From Marinomonas agarivorans (lineage in GTDB: Bacteria; Pseudomonadota; Gammaproteobacteria; Pseudomonadales; Marinomonadaceae), in the NCBI GenBank assembly GCA_002173415.2, contig NHNK02000001.1, positions 62,001 through 126,000 on the forward strand: a stretch of 64,000 nt of DNA. The letters run 5' to 3'. Within the stretch, counting starts at the first letter, position 1. Each line of letters begins with the position of its first letter. The position numbers were made by a program, and so were the translations under genes. The notes below the pieces were generated by a model. The model ran no database searches, was not told where the DNA came from, and was given only the letters and a program-made list of their open reading frames with translations. Below, piece by piece: positions 8,812-19,700 of the stretch.

Positions 8812-10551
8812 ATGCTAACGAATTGTGACCTAAAACATAAGGTCAATCAGAGTCGATATATTATAATGCCGCTTGCAATAGCGGCTTTTTTTTCTTGTTT
8901 TAATAATGAAATCCTTGCTGCAACAGCGGATCAGTTGACAGAGCAGGCAAGTAATAGAGCTGAAAGACTACTGCGAGAAAAAGCCGAGCAAGAAGCCTTT
9001 GAAGCACAAATAGCAGATCCATCAAAACCTGTTCAATTACCTGAACCGGATGAATTACCTGATTTTAGTGAAGAGGAAGTCTGCTTCTCGATTAAAAACA
9101 TAGAAGTTGAAGGGGTGCTAGCAGAATCCATTCATGCTCAAGGGGAGCAATATATTGGAAAGTGCATCGGCCAACAAACCGTCTCAGCCTATATCCAAGT
9201 CATCAATCAACAATTATTATCAAAAGGCCTAATAACGACTAGAGCGGTTTTGCCTGAGCAAAATTTGGCTGAAGGCATATTACGAATTCAAGTTTTGGCA
9301 GGCACCATTGAAGAAATTATTTTTCCGGCGGATTATAAGGCCATATGGCGTCATGCGTTGCCAATGAAAGCGGGTGATGTGCTGAATATGCGTGATTTAG
9401 AACAAGGAATTGATCAATTAAATCGCCTTAATTCTCAAGATATCGAGTTAAAAGTAGAACCTGGAGACGAAGCAGGGAAAAGCAATGTAGTTGCCTATAT
9501 AAAAAACGCCAAGCCGTGGCAATATAGCCTCTCGACAGATGACAATGGCAGCGAGGATACAGGCAAATACCCATTATCAAAAACCTTAACGCTTAACAAC
9601 CTTTTCAATATTCAGGATGTGTTAACTTATTCAACCTCACAGGACGCTGATACCAATGATGATGCAGGATCAACCAGTGAAAACTTGAGTTTGAGCGTGC
9701 CTTTCGGGTATTGGACGCTGAGTATGGATCTGAGCCGCTTCGATTATAAGCAAACGGTTATAGGTGACATTGAAACCTTTGTTCTTACTGGTTTTGGCCA
9801 TGATGAGAAGCTTACAGTTGATCATGTGGCTTTTCGAGATAACAGTGTAAAACTGTCTTGGTCATTTGGTTTAAAAAAGCGCACGCGAAGGAATTTTAAC
9901 GACGATGTTGAAAAGCTTGTTCAAACACGCCATTTAACCAATCTATTTTTGTCTGGCAATTATCGCCATTATCTAGGCTCCACGATTCTTAATATGTCAG
10001 CAACTGTTGACCAAGGGGTTGAGCTATTAAATTCAGAAAAAGTTGATAGATCACCTGCTGCTAAAGCTGCGAACTCTGCTCAGCCTAACTACCGATTGTA
10101 TAGCCTAAGTGCTTCACTAAACGCACCATTTTCTGTACTTGAAAAACAGCTAACCTATTCTGGTCAATTCCGCTTGCAGTATGCTGATACGCCTCTTTAT
10201 TCTTTAGATTGGTTTACAAATGGTGGACGCTATACAGTTCGAGGTTTTTCTAGCGATGAATCATTAAGTGCGGCCACAGGTTGGCGTTTACGTAATGACG
10301 TCACCGTGCCTTTTTCGATAGGTGATTATTCAACTTCAAGTTATGTTGGCATTGATGTTGGTGGTGTTTCTGCGACTGAAACTGACAATGTTGAAGACGG
10401 TCTATTAATGGGGATGGCATTAGGAGTAAAGGGAAATATTAAAGAGTTAAATTATGATTTCTTTGTGTCTCAACCCATTTTTTACCCTGGTCCATTTACC
10501 GAAGAGGGAGCATGTTGTCAGGCAGGTTTTTCGCTTTCTTATAGTTTCTAA
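8812..10551 (+). CDS. Two-partner secretion transporter (ShlB/FhaC/HecB family)
   Basis: 579 residues. An N-terminal signal segment is followed by a mature start near ATADQLTEQ; the helix/linker at about 45-90 and a POTRA_2 domain (CFSIKNIEVEGVL... to residue about 160) precede a second POTRA (GTIEEIIFP...) and the 16-strand ShlB beta-barrel, with the conserved VRGF motif near residue 485 and a C-terminal aromatic end (LSYSF). Such outer-membrane TpsB proteins export a large TpsA exoprotein. No tpsA lies on either side, which is unusual. The ATG at 8812 has an AGGA site. The internal ATG at 8866 would give a cleaner signal peptide. Confidence 0.88.
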   Translation: MLTNCDLKHKVNQSRYIIMPLAIAAFFSCFNNEILAATADQLTEQASNRAERLLREKAEQEAFEAQIADPSKPVQLPEPDELPDFSEEEVCFSIKNIEVEGVLAESIHAQGEQYIGKCIGQQTVSAYIQVINQQLLSKGLITTRAVLPEQNLAEGILRIQVLAGTIEEIIFPADYKAIWRHALPMKAGDVLNMRDLEQGIDQLNRLNSQDIELKVEPGDEAGKSNVVAYIKNAKPWQYSLSTDDNGSEDTGKYPLSKTLTLNNLFNIQDVLTYSTSQDADTNDDAGSTSENLSLSVPFGYWTLSMDLSRFDYKQTVIGDIETFVLTGFGHDEKLTVDHVAFRDNSVKLSWSFGLKKRTRRNFNDDVEKLVQTRHLTNLFLSGNYRHYLGSTILNMSATVDQGVELLNSEKVDRSPAAKAANSAQPNYRLYSLSASLNAPFSVLEKQLTYSGQFRLQYADTPLYSLDWFTNGGRYTVRGFSSDESLSAATGWRLRNDVTVPFSIGDYSTSSYVGIDVGGVSATETDNVEDGLLMGMALGVKGNIKELNYDFFVSQPIFYPGPFTEEGACCQAGFSLSYSF

Positions 10552-10560
10552 TAGGTAATT

Positions 10561-10602
10561 CACTTCTCTTTTCTTGTTTTTGAGAAAAGAGAAGTGGTTT
10601 TC
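10561..10602 (+). terminator. Rho-independent terminator after the TpsB gene
   Basis: A perfect 14-bp stem (10561-10574 with 10583-10596) and an 8-nt loop are followed by a short T-rich tail (GTTTTC). It lies 10 bp after the stop and between convergent genes. Confidence 0.75.
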
Positions 10603-10612
10603 ATACTTTTAG

Positions 10613-12124
10613 TTACAGTAGATAGTGAACACACAAGCTGCCAACGATGCTTAATATAATCGTATAAGGCAGTGCCATCCAAACCATCTTGCCATAAGAT
10701 AATCTTAATAGTGGTGCAATAGCAGACGTTAACAAGAATAGAAATGCAGCTTGGCCATTTGGTGTTGCTACACTTGGCAAGTTTGTTCCCGTATTTACTG
10801 CAACCGCTAACAAATCAAATTGGTCGCGAGAAATAATGCCATTATCAAGAGCTATTTTAATTTCATTAATATAAACGGTAGCAACAAACACGTTGTCACT
10901 TATTGCTGATAGGATTCCGTTGGCAGCGAAAAACATAATGGGCTGAATATCCGCAGGGAGATGCAACACGGCATCAATCACAGGTTGGAATAAATGTTGA
11001 GAATGAATAACAGAGACAATACTAAAAAATACCACCAATAACGCAGTGAAAGGAAGAGCTTCTTCAAACGCATGACCAATGCGATGCTCTTCTGTGATGC
11101 CGTTAAAAGTGGTTAGTAATATAATGATCATTAAGCCAATTAAACCCACTTCTGCGATATGTAATGCTAAAGAGGCAATTAAAATAATAGCAACGATGGC
11201 TTGAACAAGTAATTGAGCCTTATGAACTTTAGTACTACGTTTATTTTCTTCTTCGTCGAAGTCTTTTAATATTTCGCGAACTGTCTCAGGTAATAATGCC
11301 CCATAACCAAATAGTTTAGTTTTTTCCAGAAATATGACAGTCAGTAAACCACAAGCAAGAACAGGAAGAGAGACAGGTGCAACGTTGACAAAAAAATCGA
11401 TAAAGTCCCAGCCGGCAACCTGAGCAATCAATAAATTTTGTGGTTCTCCTACTAGAGTTGACACTCCCCCAAGAGCAGTACCAACAGCGCCATGCATTAA
11501 TAAACTTCTGAGAAAAGAACGGAATTGCTCTAAATCCTGACGATTTGTTTCGATTACATGATCGTCATGACCATGGTCATGATCATTGTGCGTTTTTTTG
11601 CCGGATGCTACTTTGTGGTAAACAGAGTAAAAGCCAACGCTGACACTAATTAAAACAGCTGTTACCGTTAACGCATCAAGAAAAGCAGAAAGAATAGCAG
11701 CAGAGATGCTGAATAAAAGAGAAATAGCGAGCTTTGATCTGACTTTGACTAGAAGCTTATTAAAGATAAACAGCAACATATCTTTCATAAAGTAGATGCC
11801 TGCTACCATAAACATCAACAGTAAAATAACAGAGAAATTTGCCACAACTTCATGATAGACACCGTCAGTGTCTGTTAATCCCAGTGCAATAGCTTCTATT
11901 GCTAATAGCCCACCAGGTTGGAGAGGGTAACATTTTAGCGCCATCGCCAGAGTAAAAATAAACTCTATTATTAAGAGCCAACCCGCAATGAATGGTCCTT
12001 GTTCCCCTAAACTTAAAAGCGCAATAGGATTAATGATAAGGAACGCAATAATAGCCTGTTTATACCATAGGGGTGAATTCCCTAAAAAATTCTTGCTGAG
12101 AGCCTGAGATAAGGTCACAGTCAT
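10613..12124 (-). CDS. nhaB: Na+/H+ antiporter NhaB
   Basis: 503 residues, clearly Nha[59 protein letters not shown] and [20 protein letters not shown] are near-identical to the enterobacterial protein. It has about 12 membrane segments and exchanges cytoplasmic Na+ for external H+, which suits a marine cell that also runs a Na+-pumping NQR. An unusual feature is a His/Asp-rich cytoplasmic loop at residues 179-189 (five His in eleven residues). The start ATG has an AGGAG site. It is transcribed alone, divergently from sohB. Confidence 0.96.
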   Translation of the reverse strand: MTVTLSQALSKNFLGNSPLWYKQAIIAFLIINPIALLSLGEQGPFIAGWLLIIEFIFTLAMALKCYPLQPGGLLAIEAIALGLTDTDGVYHEVVANFSVILLLMFMVAGIYFMKDMLLFIFNKLLVKVRSKLAISLLFSISAAILSAFLDALTVTAVLISVSVGFYSVYHKVASGKKTHNDHDHGHDDHVIETNRQDLEQFRSFLRSLLMHGAVGTALGGVSTLVGEPQNLLIAQVAGWDFIDFFVNVAPVSLPVLACGLLTVIFLEKTKLFGYGALLPETVREILKDFDEEENKRSTKVHKAQLLVQAIVAIILIASLALHIAEVGLIGLMIIILLTTFNGITEEHRIGHAFEEALPFTALLVVFFSIVSVIHSQHLFQPVIDAVLHLPADIQPIMFFAANGILSAISDNVFVATVYINEIKIALDNGIISRDQFDLLAVAVNTGTNLPSVATPNGQAAFLFLLTSAIAPLLRLSYGKMVWMALPYTIILSIVGSLCVHYLL

Positions 12125-12292
12125 CGGTAAACTCCTAAACTTTATTTATTAAATCAACTCCTTACATCATAAAAGATGTTGGGCATGATAGAAAGAATTG
12201 TCTTTTCTGCATAAGCTATTGTTTTAGCGAAAACTTACCATATATAGAGAATAGGCAAATTTTTAAAAAAGTGATTATAAAAGGCGAATATT

Positions 12293-13324
12293 TTGGAATT
12301 TCTCATTGAATATGCTGGTTTTTTATTAAAGTTAGTAACGGTATCTATCATAGTCGTACTTTCTCTAGCTGGAATTTTTTCTGGTAAAGGAAAAGAGAAA
12401 AAAGGCGAACTAAAAGTTGTTAAGCTCAATGAAGAGTACGATAAGTTAAAAGAACAACTGCAAACTCAACTTATCGATAAAAAAGTACTAAAACAACAGA
12501 AAAAAGAGCAAGCGAAAAAGCGTAAGCAGGAAGCGAAAGCAAAGAAGAAAAATGCAGATGAAACAGATAAAAAACGTTTATTTGTTTTGGACTTTACAGG
12601 TGACATTAATGCATCCGCTACAGAAAACTTGCGTCGTGAAGTGACTGCATTATTGACTGTAGCGAAGTCTGACGATGAAGTGGTTTTACGTTTAGAAAGT
12701 GGCGGTGGTGTGGTGCACGGCTATGGTTTAGCCGCTTCCCAGTTACAACGAATTAAGGATGCAGGCCTTTCTTTAACTATTTGCGTTGATAAAATTGCGG
12801 CTAGTGGTGGTTATATGATGGCCTGTGTGGCAGATAAAGTTATTGCGGCACCATTTGCGATTCTAGGGTCAATTGGCGTTGTGGCGCAAATGCCAAATAT
12901 CCATCGTCTATTGGATAAAAACTTAGTGGATATAGAACTTCATACAGCAGGGAAGTACAAACGGACGTTAACCATGTTGGGAGAAAATACTGAAGAGGGA
13001 AGAGAAAAGTTTAAGCAAGACTTGGAAGATACGCATGTTTTATTTAAAGATTTTGTCGGAAAAGCTCGCCCAATCGTTGATATCGAAACAGTCGCAACTG
13101 GTGAATACTGGTTTGGTACCAAAGCATTAGAAAAGAAGTTGGTTGATGAAATTAGTACCAGTGATGCTTATTTGGTTTCTCAGTATGAAACGCTTGATGT
13201 CATTTCTGTGAAATATCAATCTAGCAAAAAACTAGCTGAAAGATTGGGGCTTTCAGCCTTAAATGCTTTAGAAACAAAGTTTACACAGTGGTTTAGTCGA
13301 ATAACCCAATCACGTGGCTTTTAA
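12293..13324 (+). CDS. sohB: Inner-membrane serine peptidase SohB (S49 family)
   Basis: 343 residues. The N-terminus MEFLIEYAGFLLKLVTV aligns with E. coli SohB, which supports the TTG start at 12293 (AAGG site 8-9 bases upstream). A membrane helix (about 8-27) is followed by a highly charged Lys-rich linker (about 60-90) and the S49 signal-peptide-peptidase-like domain with the catalytic Ser in AASGGYMMA and the family segment LESGGGVVHGYG. It would act in periplasmic quality control. Transcription ends at a hairpin that overlaps the neighbouring kinase gene. Confidence 0.92.
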   Translation: MEFLIEYAGFLLKLVTVSIIVVLSLAGIFSGKGKEKKGELKVVKLNEEYDKLKEQLQTQLIDKKVLKQQKKEQAKKRKQEAKAKKKNADETDKKRLFVLDFTGDINASATENLRREVTALLTVAKSDDEVVLRLESGGGVVHGYGLAASQLQRIKDAGLSLTICVDKIAASGGYMMACVADKVIAAPFAILGSIGVVAQMPNIHRLLDKNLVDIELHTAGKYKRTLTMLGENTEEGREKFKQDLEDTHVLFKDFVGKARPIVDIETVATGEYWFGTKALEKKLVDEISTSDAYLVSQYETLDVISVKYQSSKKLAERLGLSALNALETKFTQWFSRITQSRGF

Positions 13325-13345
13325 CTGTACTCGTTTAGACTTAGT

Positions 13346-13391
13346 CAAACAGCACAAGTAACTAGTTTGCTACTGTGCTGTTTGTTTTCCT
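13346..13391 (+). terminator. Terminator of sohB, overlapping the end of the kinase gene
   Basis: The 11-bp perfect stem 13346-13356 with 13374-13384 (CAAACAGCACA and its complement) has extra inner pairing and is followed by TTTT. The right arm lies inside the last codons of the convergent histidine kinase gene. Confidence 0.7.
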
Positions 13392-14993
13392 ATTAGTTTG
13401 AATCGGTAAGCTAACGGTAAATATAGTGCCTCTTCCCACCTGACTTTTTACGCTTATCGTACCTTTGTGTTCTTCGATAATGCCATAAGAAATTGCCAAG
13501 CCTAAGCCTGTTCCTTCCCCAAGCGGCTTCGTCGTGTAAAAAGGATCAAATAACTTTTCTATCTGATCTGCTGGAATGCCTGACCCATTATCTTTAATGT
13601 GTATTTTTATATGGCTTTTAGTGGCACTGGTTTTAACTTCAATAATGCCTTTTTCCTTGATTGCATGACTGGCGTTGATTATTAAATTAAGCAGCACTTG
13701 TTGTATTTGCCCCTGTGCACAGTAAATGTCAGGTATTTTGCTAAGGGACGTAATAATCTTGCAATGATATTTTAATTGGTTGTTTGCAACTTTCAGTGTT
13801 GTTTCAATGCAGTCATTTAAGTTGCAGAGAGAATAACTGCTTTCTTTGTCCGTATGGGAGAAATCTTTTAGCCCTTTCACAATGTCTTTTATGCGTTCAG
13901 TACCATCCTTTGTATCCTTTAATAGCGAAGGCAAATCTTCATAAATAAAAGATAAATTAATATCTTTTTGAATGTCGTTGATTTGCTTTATAACTGAATC
14001 TTCAGCATGCTGCTCAAAGAGTTGTTCATACTTACTTAATAGCGTTTGTAGTTTTTTTGTATACTCTTCTAAGGTATTAATATTGCTTATTATAAAGCTC
14101 ATGGGGTTATTGATTTCGTGAGCAACACCTGCAGCAAGCAAGCCAACGGATGCCATTTTATCGGATTGAACTAACTGTAGTTGTGTGTTTTTCATTTGTT
14201 CGTTAATTTGTTCAAGCTTTTTATTTTTATCAATGATAATTTTTGTACGCTGTTCAACTCGTTCTTCTAATGTTTGATTTAGCTCTTTTAATTTAGATTC
14301 AAACAGGTCTCTACGGGCACTTGCTGTTGCTAAATTTTCTGTCATAGCATTAAAAGCCTTTGAAACGGTTGCCAATTCGTCGTTGCCCTTTACGGGGACC
14401 TTCATATCTAATTTTCCTACAGCAATAGTTTTGGTGGCATCAACCAATACTTTCAGCTGTTTAGTTAAATAGGTTCCTAAAGCAAAAGAGAATAGAGCGA
14501 CCAATAACATTTCAATTGCAGCAATGGAAATACTACGTTGTTCAGCTTCAGCAATCACTTGAGTGATGCTTTCTATTTCAAGGCCTATTTCTACACGACC
14601 ATATAAAACGCCAGATTCACTAACGTCAGCAGCAATATCAAAAATACCATCGCTAACCAGTTCAACCTGATCGTCTTGTTGAAAGGTTTTTTTTAGTGCT
14701 GCTGCATTCCCTGCTTGAGCAAAGATCTCGTTATTTGGTCCGAGAACTCTAGCGTAACTAAGGTCAGGGTTTTTAAGCACTTCGCCCACAAACGCTTCTA
14801 ACGATGCCAAATCATAGGACAAAATGGCATCCTTAGTTGTTGTTGAAAACAAAGTCACTGTAGTGAGGGCTCTTTTTTCAAGGCTGTCATAGTTTGTCGT
14901 ACGTAAGTAGTTCAATGTCATACTAATCAATAAGACAAGTAGAACGGCTTCGATAAGAGCAACTCCTAGAATAGTTTTAATTCTTAAAGACAA
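13362..14993 (-). CDS. Membrane sensor histidine kinase (HAMP, HisKA, HATPase)
   Basis: 543 residues. A first membrane helix (about 8-28), a periplasmic sensor region, a second helix (about 155-175) and a HAMP domain (TKQLKVLVDATKTIAVGKLDMKVP) lead into a coiled coil. The HisKA box is GVAHEINNPMSF (phospho-acceptor His), and the ATPase has the N box LLNLIINASHAI, G1 DNGSGIP and G2 GTGLGLAIS. The start is a TTG at 14993, since no upstream ATG exists and internal ATGs would remove the first helix. It lies 35 bp downstream of a PhnD-like binding protein gene and is probably co-transcribed with it. No response regulator is nearby. Confidence 0.9.
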   Translation of the reverse strand: MSLRIKTILGVALIEAVLLVLLISMTLNYLRTTNYDSLEKRALTTVTLFSTTTKDAILSYDLASLEAFVGEVLKNPDLSYARVLGPNNEIFAQAGNAAALKKTFQQDDQVELVSDGIFDIAADVSESGVLYGRVEIGLEIESITQVIAEAEQRSISIAAIEMLLVALFSFALGTYLTKQLKVLVDATKTIAVGKLDMKVPVKGNDELATVSKAFNAMTENLATASARRDLFESKLKELNQTLEERVEQRTKIIIDKNKKLEQINEQMKNTQLQLVQSDKMASVGLLAAGVAHEINNPMSFIISNINTLEEYTKKLQTLLSKYEQLFEQHAEDSVIKQINDIQKDINLSFIYEDLPSLLKDTKDGTERIKDIVKGLKDFSHTDKESSYSLCNLNDCIETTLKVANNQLKYHCKIITSLSKIPDIYCAQGQIQQVLLNLIINASHAIKEKGIIEVKTSATKSHIKIHIKDNGSGIPADQIEKLFDPFYTTKPLGEGTGLGLAISYGIIEEHKGTISVKSQVGRGTIFTVSLPIQTNRKTNSTVAN

Positions 14994-15028
14994 AGATACT
15001 CTCTCTTATTCATTGCTTACAGGTGTTG

Positions 15029-15859
15029 TTACTTTAATAAATGGTCAAGTAACGTGATATTTAGTGCCCGTACATCATCCCAATCACTATTTTTTGCTGA
15101 CTGCATGCCTTTGAATTTTATTGCCTCTAATAATGGTTTTGCTCTTGGGTCACTATTCATATCTATTAGAGCTTGGTGAACTTTACTAACTATGTTGGCA
15201 TCAAGTCCTGGTTTGGTTGCAATAGCGTGAGATGTGTAACCTGGAGTGGTCCATAGAATGCGAAGCTGGTTTTTTATGTTTGGGTTGGTGTTATTTAATG
15301 TTCTTAGAACACCGCCTCCAGCTGGAAATAGACCTTTGGCAACATTCAAATAGACTGAGTCATGGGAAGAAACATATACTGGTGTTATATCCATTCCATC
15401 ACTTTTAATTTTAGCTCTTGGTAAAACACTGGCTGCAAATGCGGCAGGGGAAGGAAAGGCGAGTTTTTCGCCATTTAGCTCATCCAAAGAACGGACAGAG
15501 CTATCTTTTTTTACAACAATAATGCCTTTAATTTTTTTGTTTAGTTGTCTTGCTATGGCTTGGTAGCCTGGTTTCTGATGAAAAACCGTATAGTGATATG
15601 GATTCATGTAAGCAATATCGTATTGACCTTCGAGCAGTCTTTTTTCAAAGGTAGGGATATCTTTTGCTGTGCTGAATTGAATGGTTACCCCAGTTTTTTC
15701 ACTCAAATAATGACATATGGGGGTCCAAAGTTTTGCCAATTTTTTGGCTGATTGTTGAGGGACAATACCAAAAGTAAGTGTTTCGGCTTTGAGTAAATGA
15801 CTATTGAGTAACAAATAGCTAAAAAGAATTACTAAAACTAGGTGAAAGGCTTTCTTCAT
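15029..15859 (-). CDS. PhnD-like periplasmic substrate-binding protein
   Basis: 276 residues. A signal peptide (MKKAFHLVLVILFSYLLLNS, cut near LKA-ET) is followed by a phosphate/phosphonate-type binding fold: LTFGIVPQQSAKKLAKLWTP, YDIAYMNPYHYTVF, LAFPSPAAFAASVLPRA. In this family such proteins bind phosphonates, phosphite or other small ligands. There is no ABC permease or ATPase next to it; instead a histidine kinase follows in the same operon, so I infer that it presents a ligand to the kinase rather than feeding a transporter. The start has a GGGGGA site. Confidence 0.85.
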   Translation of the reverse strand: MKKAFHLVLVILFSYLLLNSHLLKAETLTFGIVPQQSAKKLAKLWTPICHYLSEKTGVTIQFSTAKDIPTFEKRLLEGQYDIAYMNPYHYTVFHQKPGYQAIARQLNKKIKGIIVVKKDSSVRSLDELNGEKLAFPSPAAFAASVLPRAKIKSDGMDITPVYVSSHDSVYLNVAKGLFPAGGGVLRTLNNTNPNIKNQLRILWTTPGYTSHAIATKPGLDANIVSKVHQALIDMNSDPRAKPLLEAIKFKGMQSAKNSDWDDVRALNITLLDHLLK

Positions 15860-15961
15860 TTTACATCCCCCACTGTTATTTATATTACTATTCAGTTTAG
15901 GTGAGGGCTGTAAGTGTCGCCAATTTTAATGTGGCATATTCGTGATAGAGATGTTTATCAA

Positions 15962-16786
15962 TTAGAACGCTTCTAGCTCGTTACTCAATTCTTCTTCAAT
16001 CTCTTTTAGCATTATTTCTTGCTCTGCTTCCTCAACTTTTATTGGTTCAAAATATAAAAGGCTGCCAATAATAGGATGATCGAGATAGTTTAACTTTTTA
16101 CTAGCCGTTTTTCTTTCTACTGCAAGCTTGAGAATGGAAGTAGGTTGGTGAAGCATGATAGTTGGCGCTTCAGCATTGTCTTCATTTAGCGCAATAGCAG
16201 CATTAGATAGAATAGGGGCTGTTTGATGTAAAATGCTATTTGTATTCTTGCCTGCCTTTGATTCGCCAAGGCTAAATAATGCGGGGACAGAAAAAGAATC
16301 GAATAAGTAGTGCTGGTAATGTATTTCAGTTTCTAAATAGCGACCAAGTGTGACTTTAATATTGCCTTGTAGCGTGGGGTAGCCATTTAATAACACATTA
16401 CTGTAGAAACTTTGTTCAACTGTACTGGACCTTTGAGCAAAGATCATAGGCCAAGTTTCGTTAGTTAATATGGTTACTTTCTTACCGAGCTTTTTTTTGT
16501 AATCATCAAATGGGTTTTTTGTTTTGGGGGCGCCAATACCTATGCCAAAGCTAAAACCATCATTATTTTCTATCTTCTTCGGTGGTGTCGAGAAGTGGGG
16601 AAGGCTATCTAAATCGGTAATGCTGTCATAAACAATTTTTTCACTAGAGCTTTCTTCTGGCCATAAAAAAGTCATGAGATGTGCACGGTACGCTCTTGCC
16701 GTGCTTTCTTTTTTGGCTGTATCTGCCATCAATGATGTAGTAGGTAACAAACATGAAAAAAGTAGAATTATTGCTCTAATTATCAT
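15962..16786 (-). CDS. csiV: CsiV-family peptidoglycan-binding protein
   Basis: 274 residues. A signal peptide (MIIRAIILLFSCLLPTTSLMA) and a CsiV domain (PF10972) are recognised from PMIFAQRSS, LNGYPTLQGNIKVTLGRYLETEIHYQHYLF and the Glu-rich C-terminus. In Vibrio cholerae CsiV is a periplasmic peptidoglycan-associated protein needed for growth with non-canonical D-amino acids, also encoded beside mfd. Here the ATG at 16786 directly abuts the mfd stop codon (TAAATG), so the two are translationally linked. Confidence 0.85.
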   Translation of the reverse strand: MIIRAIILLFSCLLPTTSLMADTAKKESTARAYRAHLMTFLWPEESSSEKIVYDSITDLDSLPHFSTPPKKIENNDGFSFGIGIGAPKTKNPFDDYKKKLGKKVTILTNETWPMIFAQRSSTVEQSFYSNVLLNGYPTLQGNIKVTLGRYLETEIHYQHYLFDSFSVPALFSLGESKAGKNTNSILHQTAPILSNAAIALNEDNAEAPTIMLHQPTSILKLAVERKTASKKLNYLDHPIIGSLLYFEPIKVEEAEQEIMLKEIEEELSNELEAF

Positions 16787-19700
16787 TTAGTGTAAGCGTT
16801 CCAGTAGTTTATGCGTTTGCTCAAAGCGTTTCTCCGCACTGAGCATATCTGCATTAAATTTTAAAATGTCGGAGCCTGCAAGTTTATAACTGTCGGGCTG
16901 AGTCTGTATTAAGGTAATTAGCTTAATAGGCTCCACAGGCGTTTTGCTATTAAAATGGATTTTACCTTCTTTTGCGTTTGCTTCAATTTTTTCTATGCCT
17001 AATTTTTCTGCTTTTAATTTAATCCGAGTTTGCTGAAACAAATTTTTGGTAGCATCAGGAAGCAAGCCAAAACGGTCAATCATTTCTACCTGTAGCTCTT
17101 TTAGCTCTTCGTCTGTTTTTGCGCTGGCAATGCGTTTATAGAGAATTAATCGACCATGAACGTCTGGTAAGTAATCATCTGGTATTAAGGCTGGTACTCG
17201 CAGGTTCACCTCTGTCAGTTTCGGTGAGGTGATATCGACATCTGGAGCTTCCCCTGATTTAAGTGACTTCACTGCTTGATCTAGCATTTCCATGAAAAGA
17301 GAGAAACCAACATGCTCAATGTGACCGCTTTGTCCCTCGCCAAGTAACTCACCTGTTCCTCTTATCTCTAAATCATGTGTAGCCAAAGTAAAGCCTGCGC
17401 CTAGTGTATCGGCACTTTGGATTGCTTCCAATCTCTTTTCTGCATCAGGAGTGACTTTTCTGTCGTTTGGTGTCAGTAGATAGGCGTAAGCTTGATGATG
17501 TGAACGTCCAACTCGCCCTCTAAGTTGGTGTAGTTGCGCTAAACCAAACTTATCGGCACGGTCAATAACGATCGTATTAACATTAGGGATATCAATACCT
17601 GTTTCAATGATAGTTGTGCAGACTAAAATATTGGCTCGTTTATGATAGAAATCCGACATAACCTGCTCCAGCTCTCGTTCGCGCATTTGGCCATGGCCAA
17701 TGGCAATCCGAGCTTCTGGTATGAGCTCTGCTAAATGTTCTGCTACAGCATTAATACTTTGTACATCATTGTGCAGATAGTAAACCTGACCGCCACGATG
17801 CAGTTCACGCAGTATTGCTTCTTTTATCGTATGATCTTGCTTTTGTTGCACAAAAGTATTGACTGATAATCGCTTAGCTGGTGGTGTTGCAATGATTGAA
17901 AGGTCCCGAATGCCAGATAGGGACATATTGAGTGTTCTAGGTATCGGTGTGGCAGTCAGTGCTAAAATGTCTACCTCAGAGCGTAGAGACTTAAACATGT
18001 CCTTTTGTTTTACACCAAATCTATGCTCCTCATCTATGATCACCAAGCCCAAATTAGCAAATTTAATATCCCCTTGAATCAGTTTGTGAGTACCGACCAC
18101 AATATCGGCTTGTCCTTTTTCTAATCTGTCTATTGCTTGATTGGTTTGTTTGCCACTGCGAAAGCGAGATAATAATTCAACCTGTATTGGCCAATCAGCA
18201 AAGCGATCGCAGAAATTTTCATAATGCTGCTGTGCTAATAATGTGGTTGGAACCAACACAGCAACCTGCTTACCACCTTGAATCGCCATAAATGCAGCCC
18301 GCATGGCGACTTCTGTTTTTCCAAAACCAACATCGCCACATACAAGCCGGTCCATTGGTCTAGGGTTCATCATATCTTTAATAACCGCGTTGATTGCGAC
18401 CTGTTGGTCTGGTGTTTCTTCGAAAGGAAAGCTTTGAACAAAGAGTTCATAATCTTCATCTGGTTTGCTGAAAGCGTGCCCTTGCTTTGATTCTCTTTGA
18501 GCATAAATCTCTAATAACTCAGCCGCCGTATCTCGGGCTTTTTCAGCGGCTTTTTGTTTGGCAATGCTCCACTTTTCTGTCCCCAATTTATGCAGAGGAG
18601 CGTGCTCTTCATCTGCGCCTGTGTAGCGTGAGATTAGATGTAATGATGCAACAGGTACGTACAGTTTTGCATTGTTTGCGTACCCAAGTGTGACCAACTC
18701 ATTTTCTTGTCCATCCACTTCAAGATTTGTTAAACCTAAATACCTTCCTACTCCATGTTCAATATGAACAACAGGTGCATTGACGCGTAACTCGGTCAAA
18801 TTTCGAATAATTGTGTCTTCATTGACGCTAGCGGATTTTTGCCGGCGCTGTTGTGAGACGCGCTCACCTAATATCTGACTTTCAGCAATAACAGCAATGT
18901 TTTTGTTTAGAATAAAGCCCTGTTGCAAATTGCCAGTTGTTATACTGAAAGTTTGATTTGATTTTAAAAAGTGGTGCCAGCTTTCTTGAATGGTCGGTTT
19001 AAGTTGATACTTTTTAAGTAAATCGAGCAGAGCTTCTCGTCTGCCTGCTGATTCGGCCACAATAAGCGTTTTGGTGTCTTGTTTACTGACAAATGCGTCT
19101 AGCTTGTGGACTGGATTGTCGGCTTTTGCTTCCAAGGCTAGCTCTGGCAAAGCGTCTAAATATTCATGTTTGCCTTGATGGTCGATGGCTATTTGTGGAA
19201 ATTGATTAATAAAATGAAAAAACTCTTCGCTTCGTAAATTAATCTCTTCAGGTGTTAAAATTGGCCTTTCTATATTGTAATTAAGAGATTCATACCTAGC
19301 TTTAAATTCAGAATTAATATTGTCTAATTGGGTGTTTAGATCGCTGGCGAAAGCAATAACACTATTGTCAGGAATATAATCAAAAAAGCTGGCGGTTTCT
19401 TCAAAGAATAATGGTAGAAAGTATTCGATACCAGCTGGAATAATGTTATTTGATACATCCTGATAAATAGGCGTTTTGGTTGGATCAACATCAAACCTCT
19501 GTCGCCAGTTACGGCGAAATAACTCTACCGCTGTTGTTGGTATTTCACGTGCAGGTAAAATATTAAGGTCTGAAATATTTTCGGTGCTGCGTTGAGTTTC
19601 TGCATCGAAGTAACGCAAAGAATCGATTTCATCATCAAACCAATCGATTCTAATTGGGCTATCTGCCCCCATAGGAAAAACATCCATTAACGCCCCTCGA

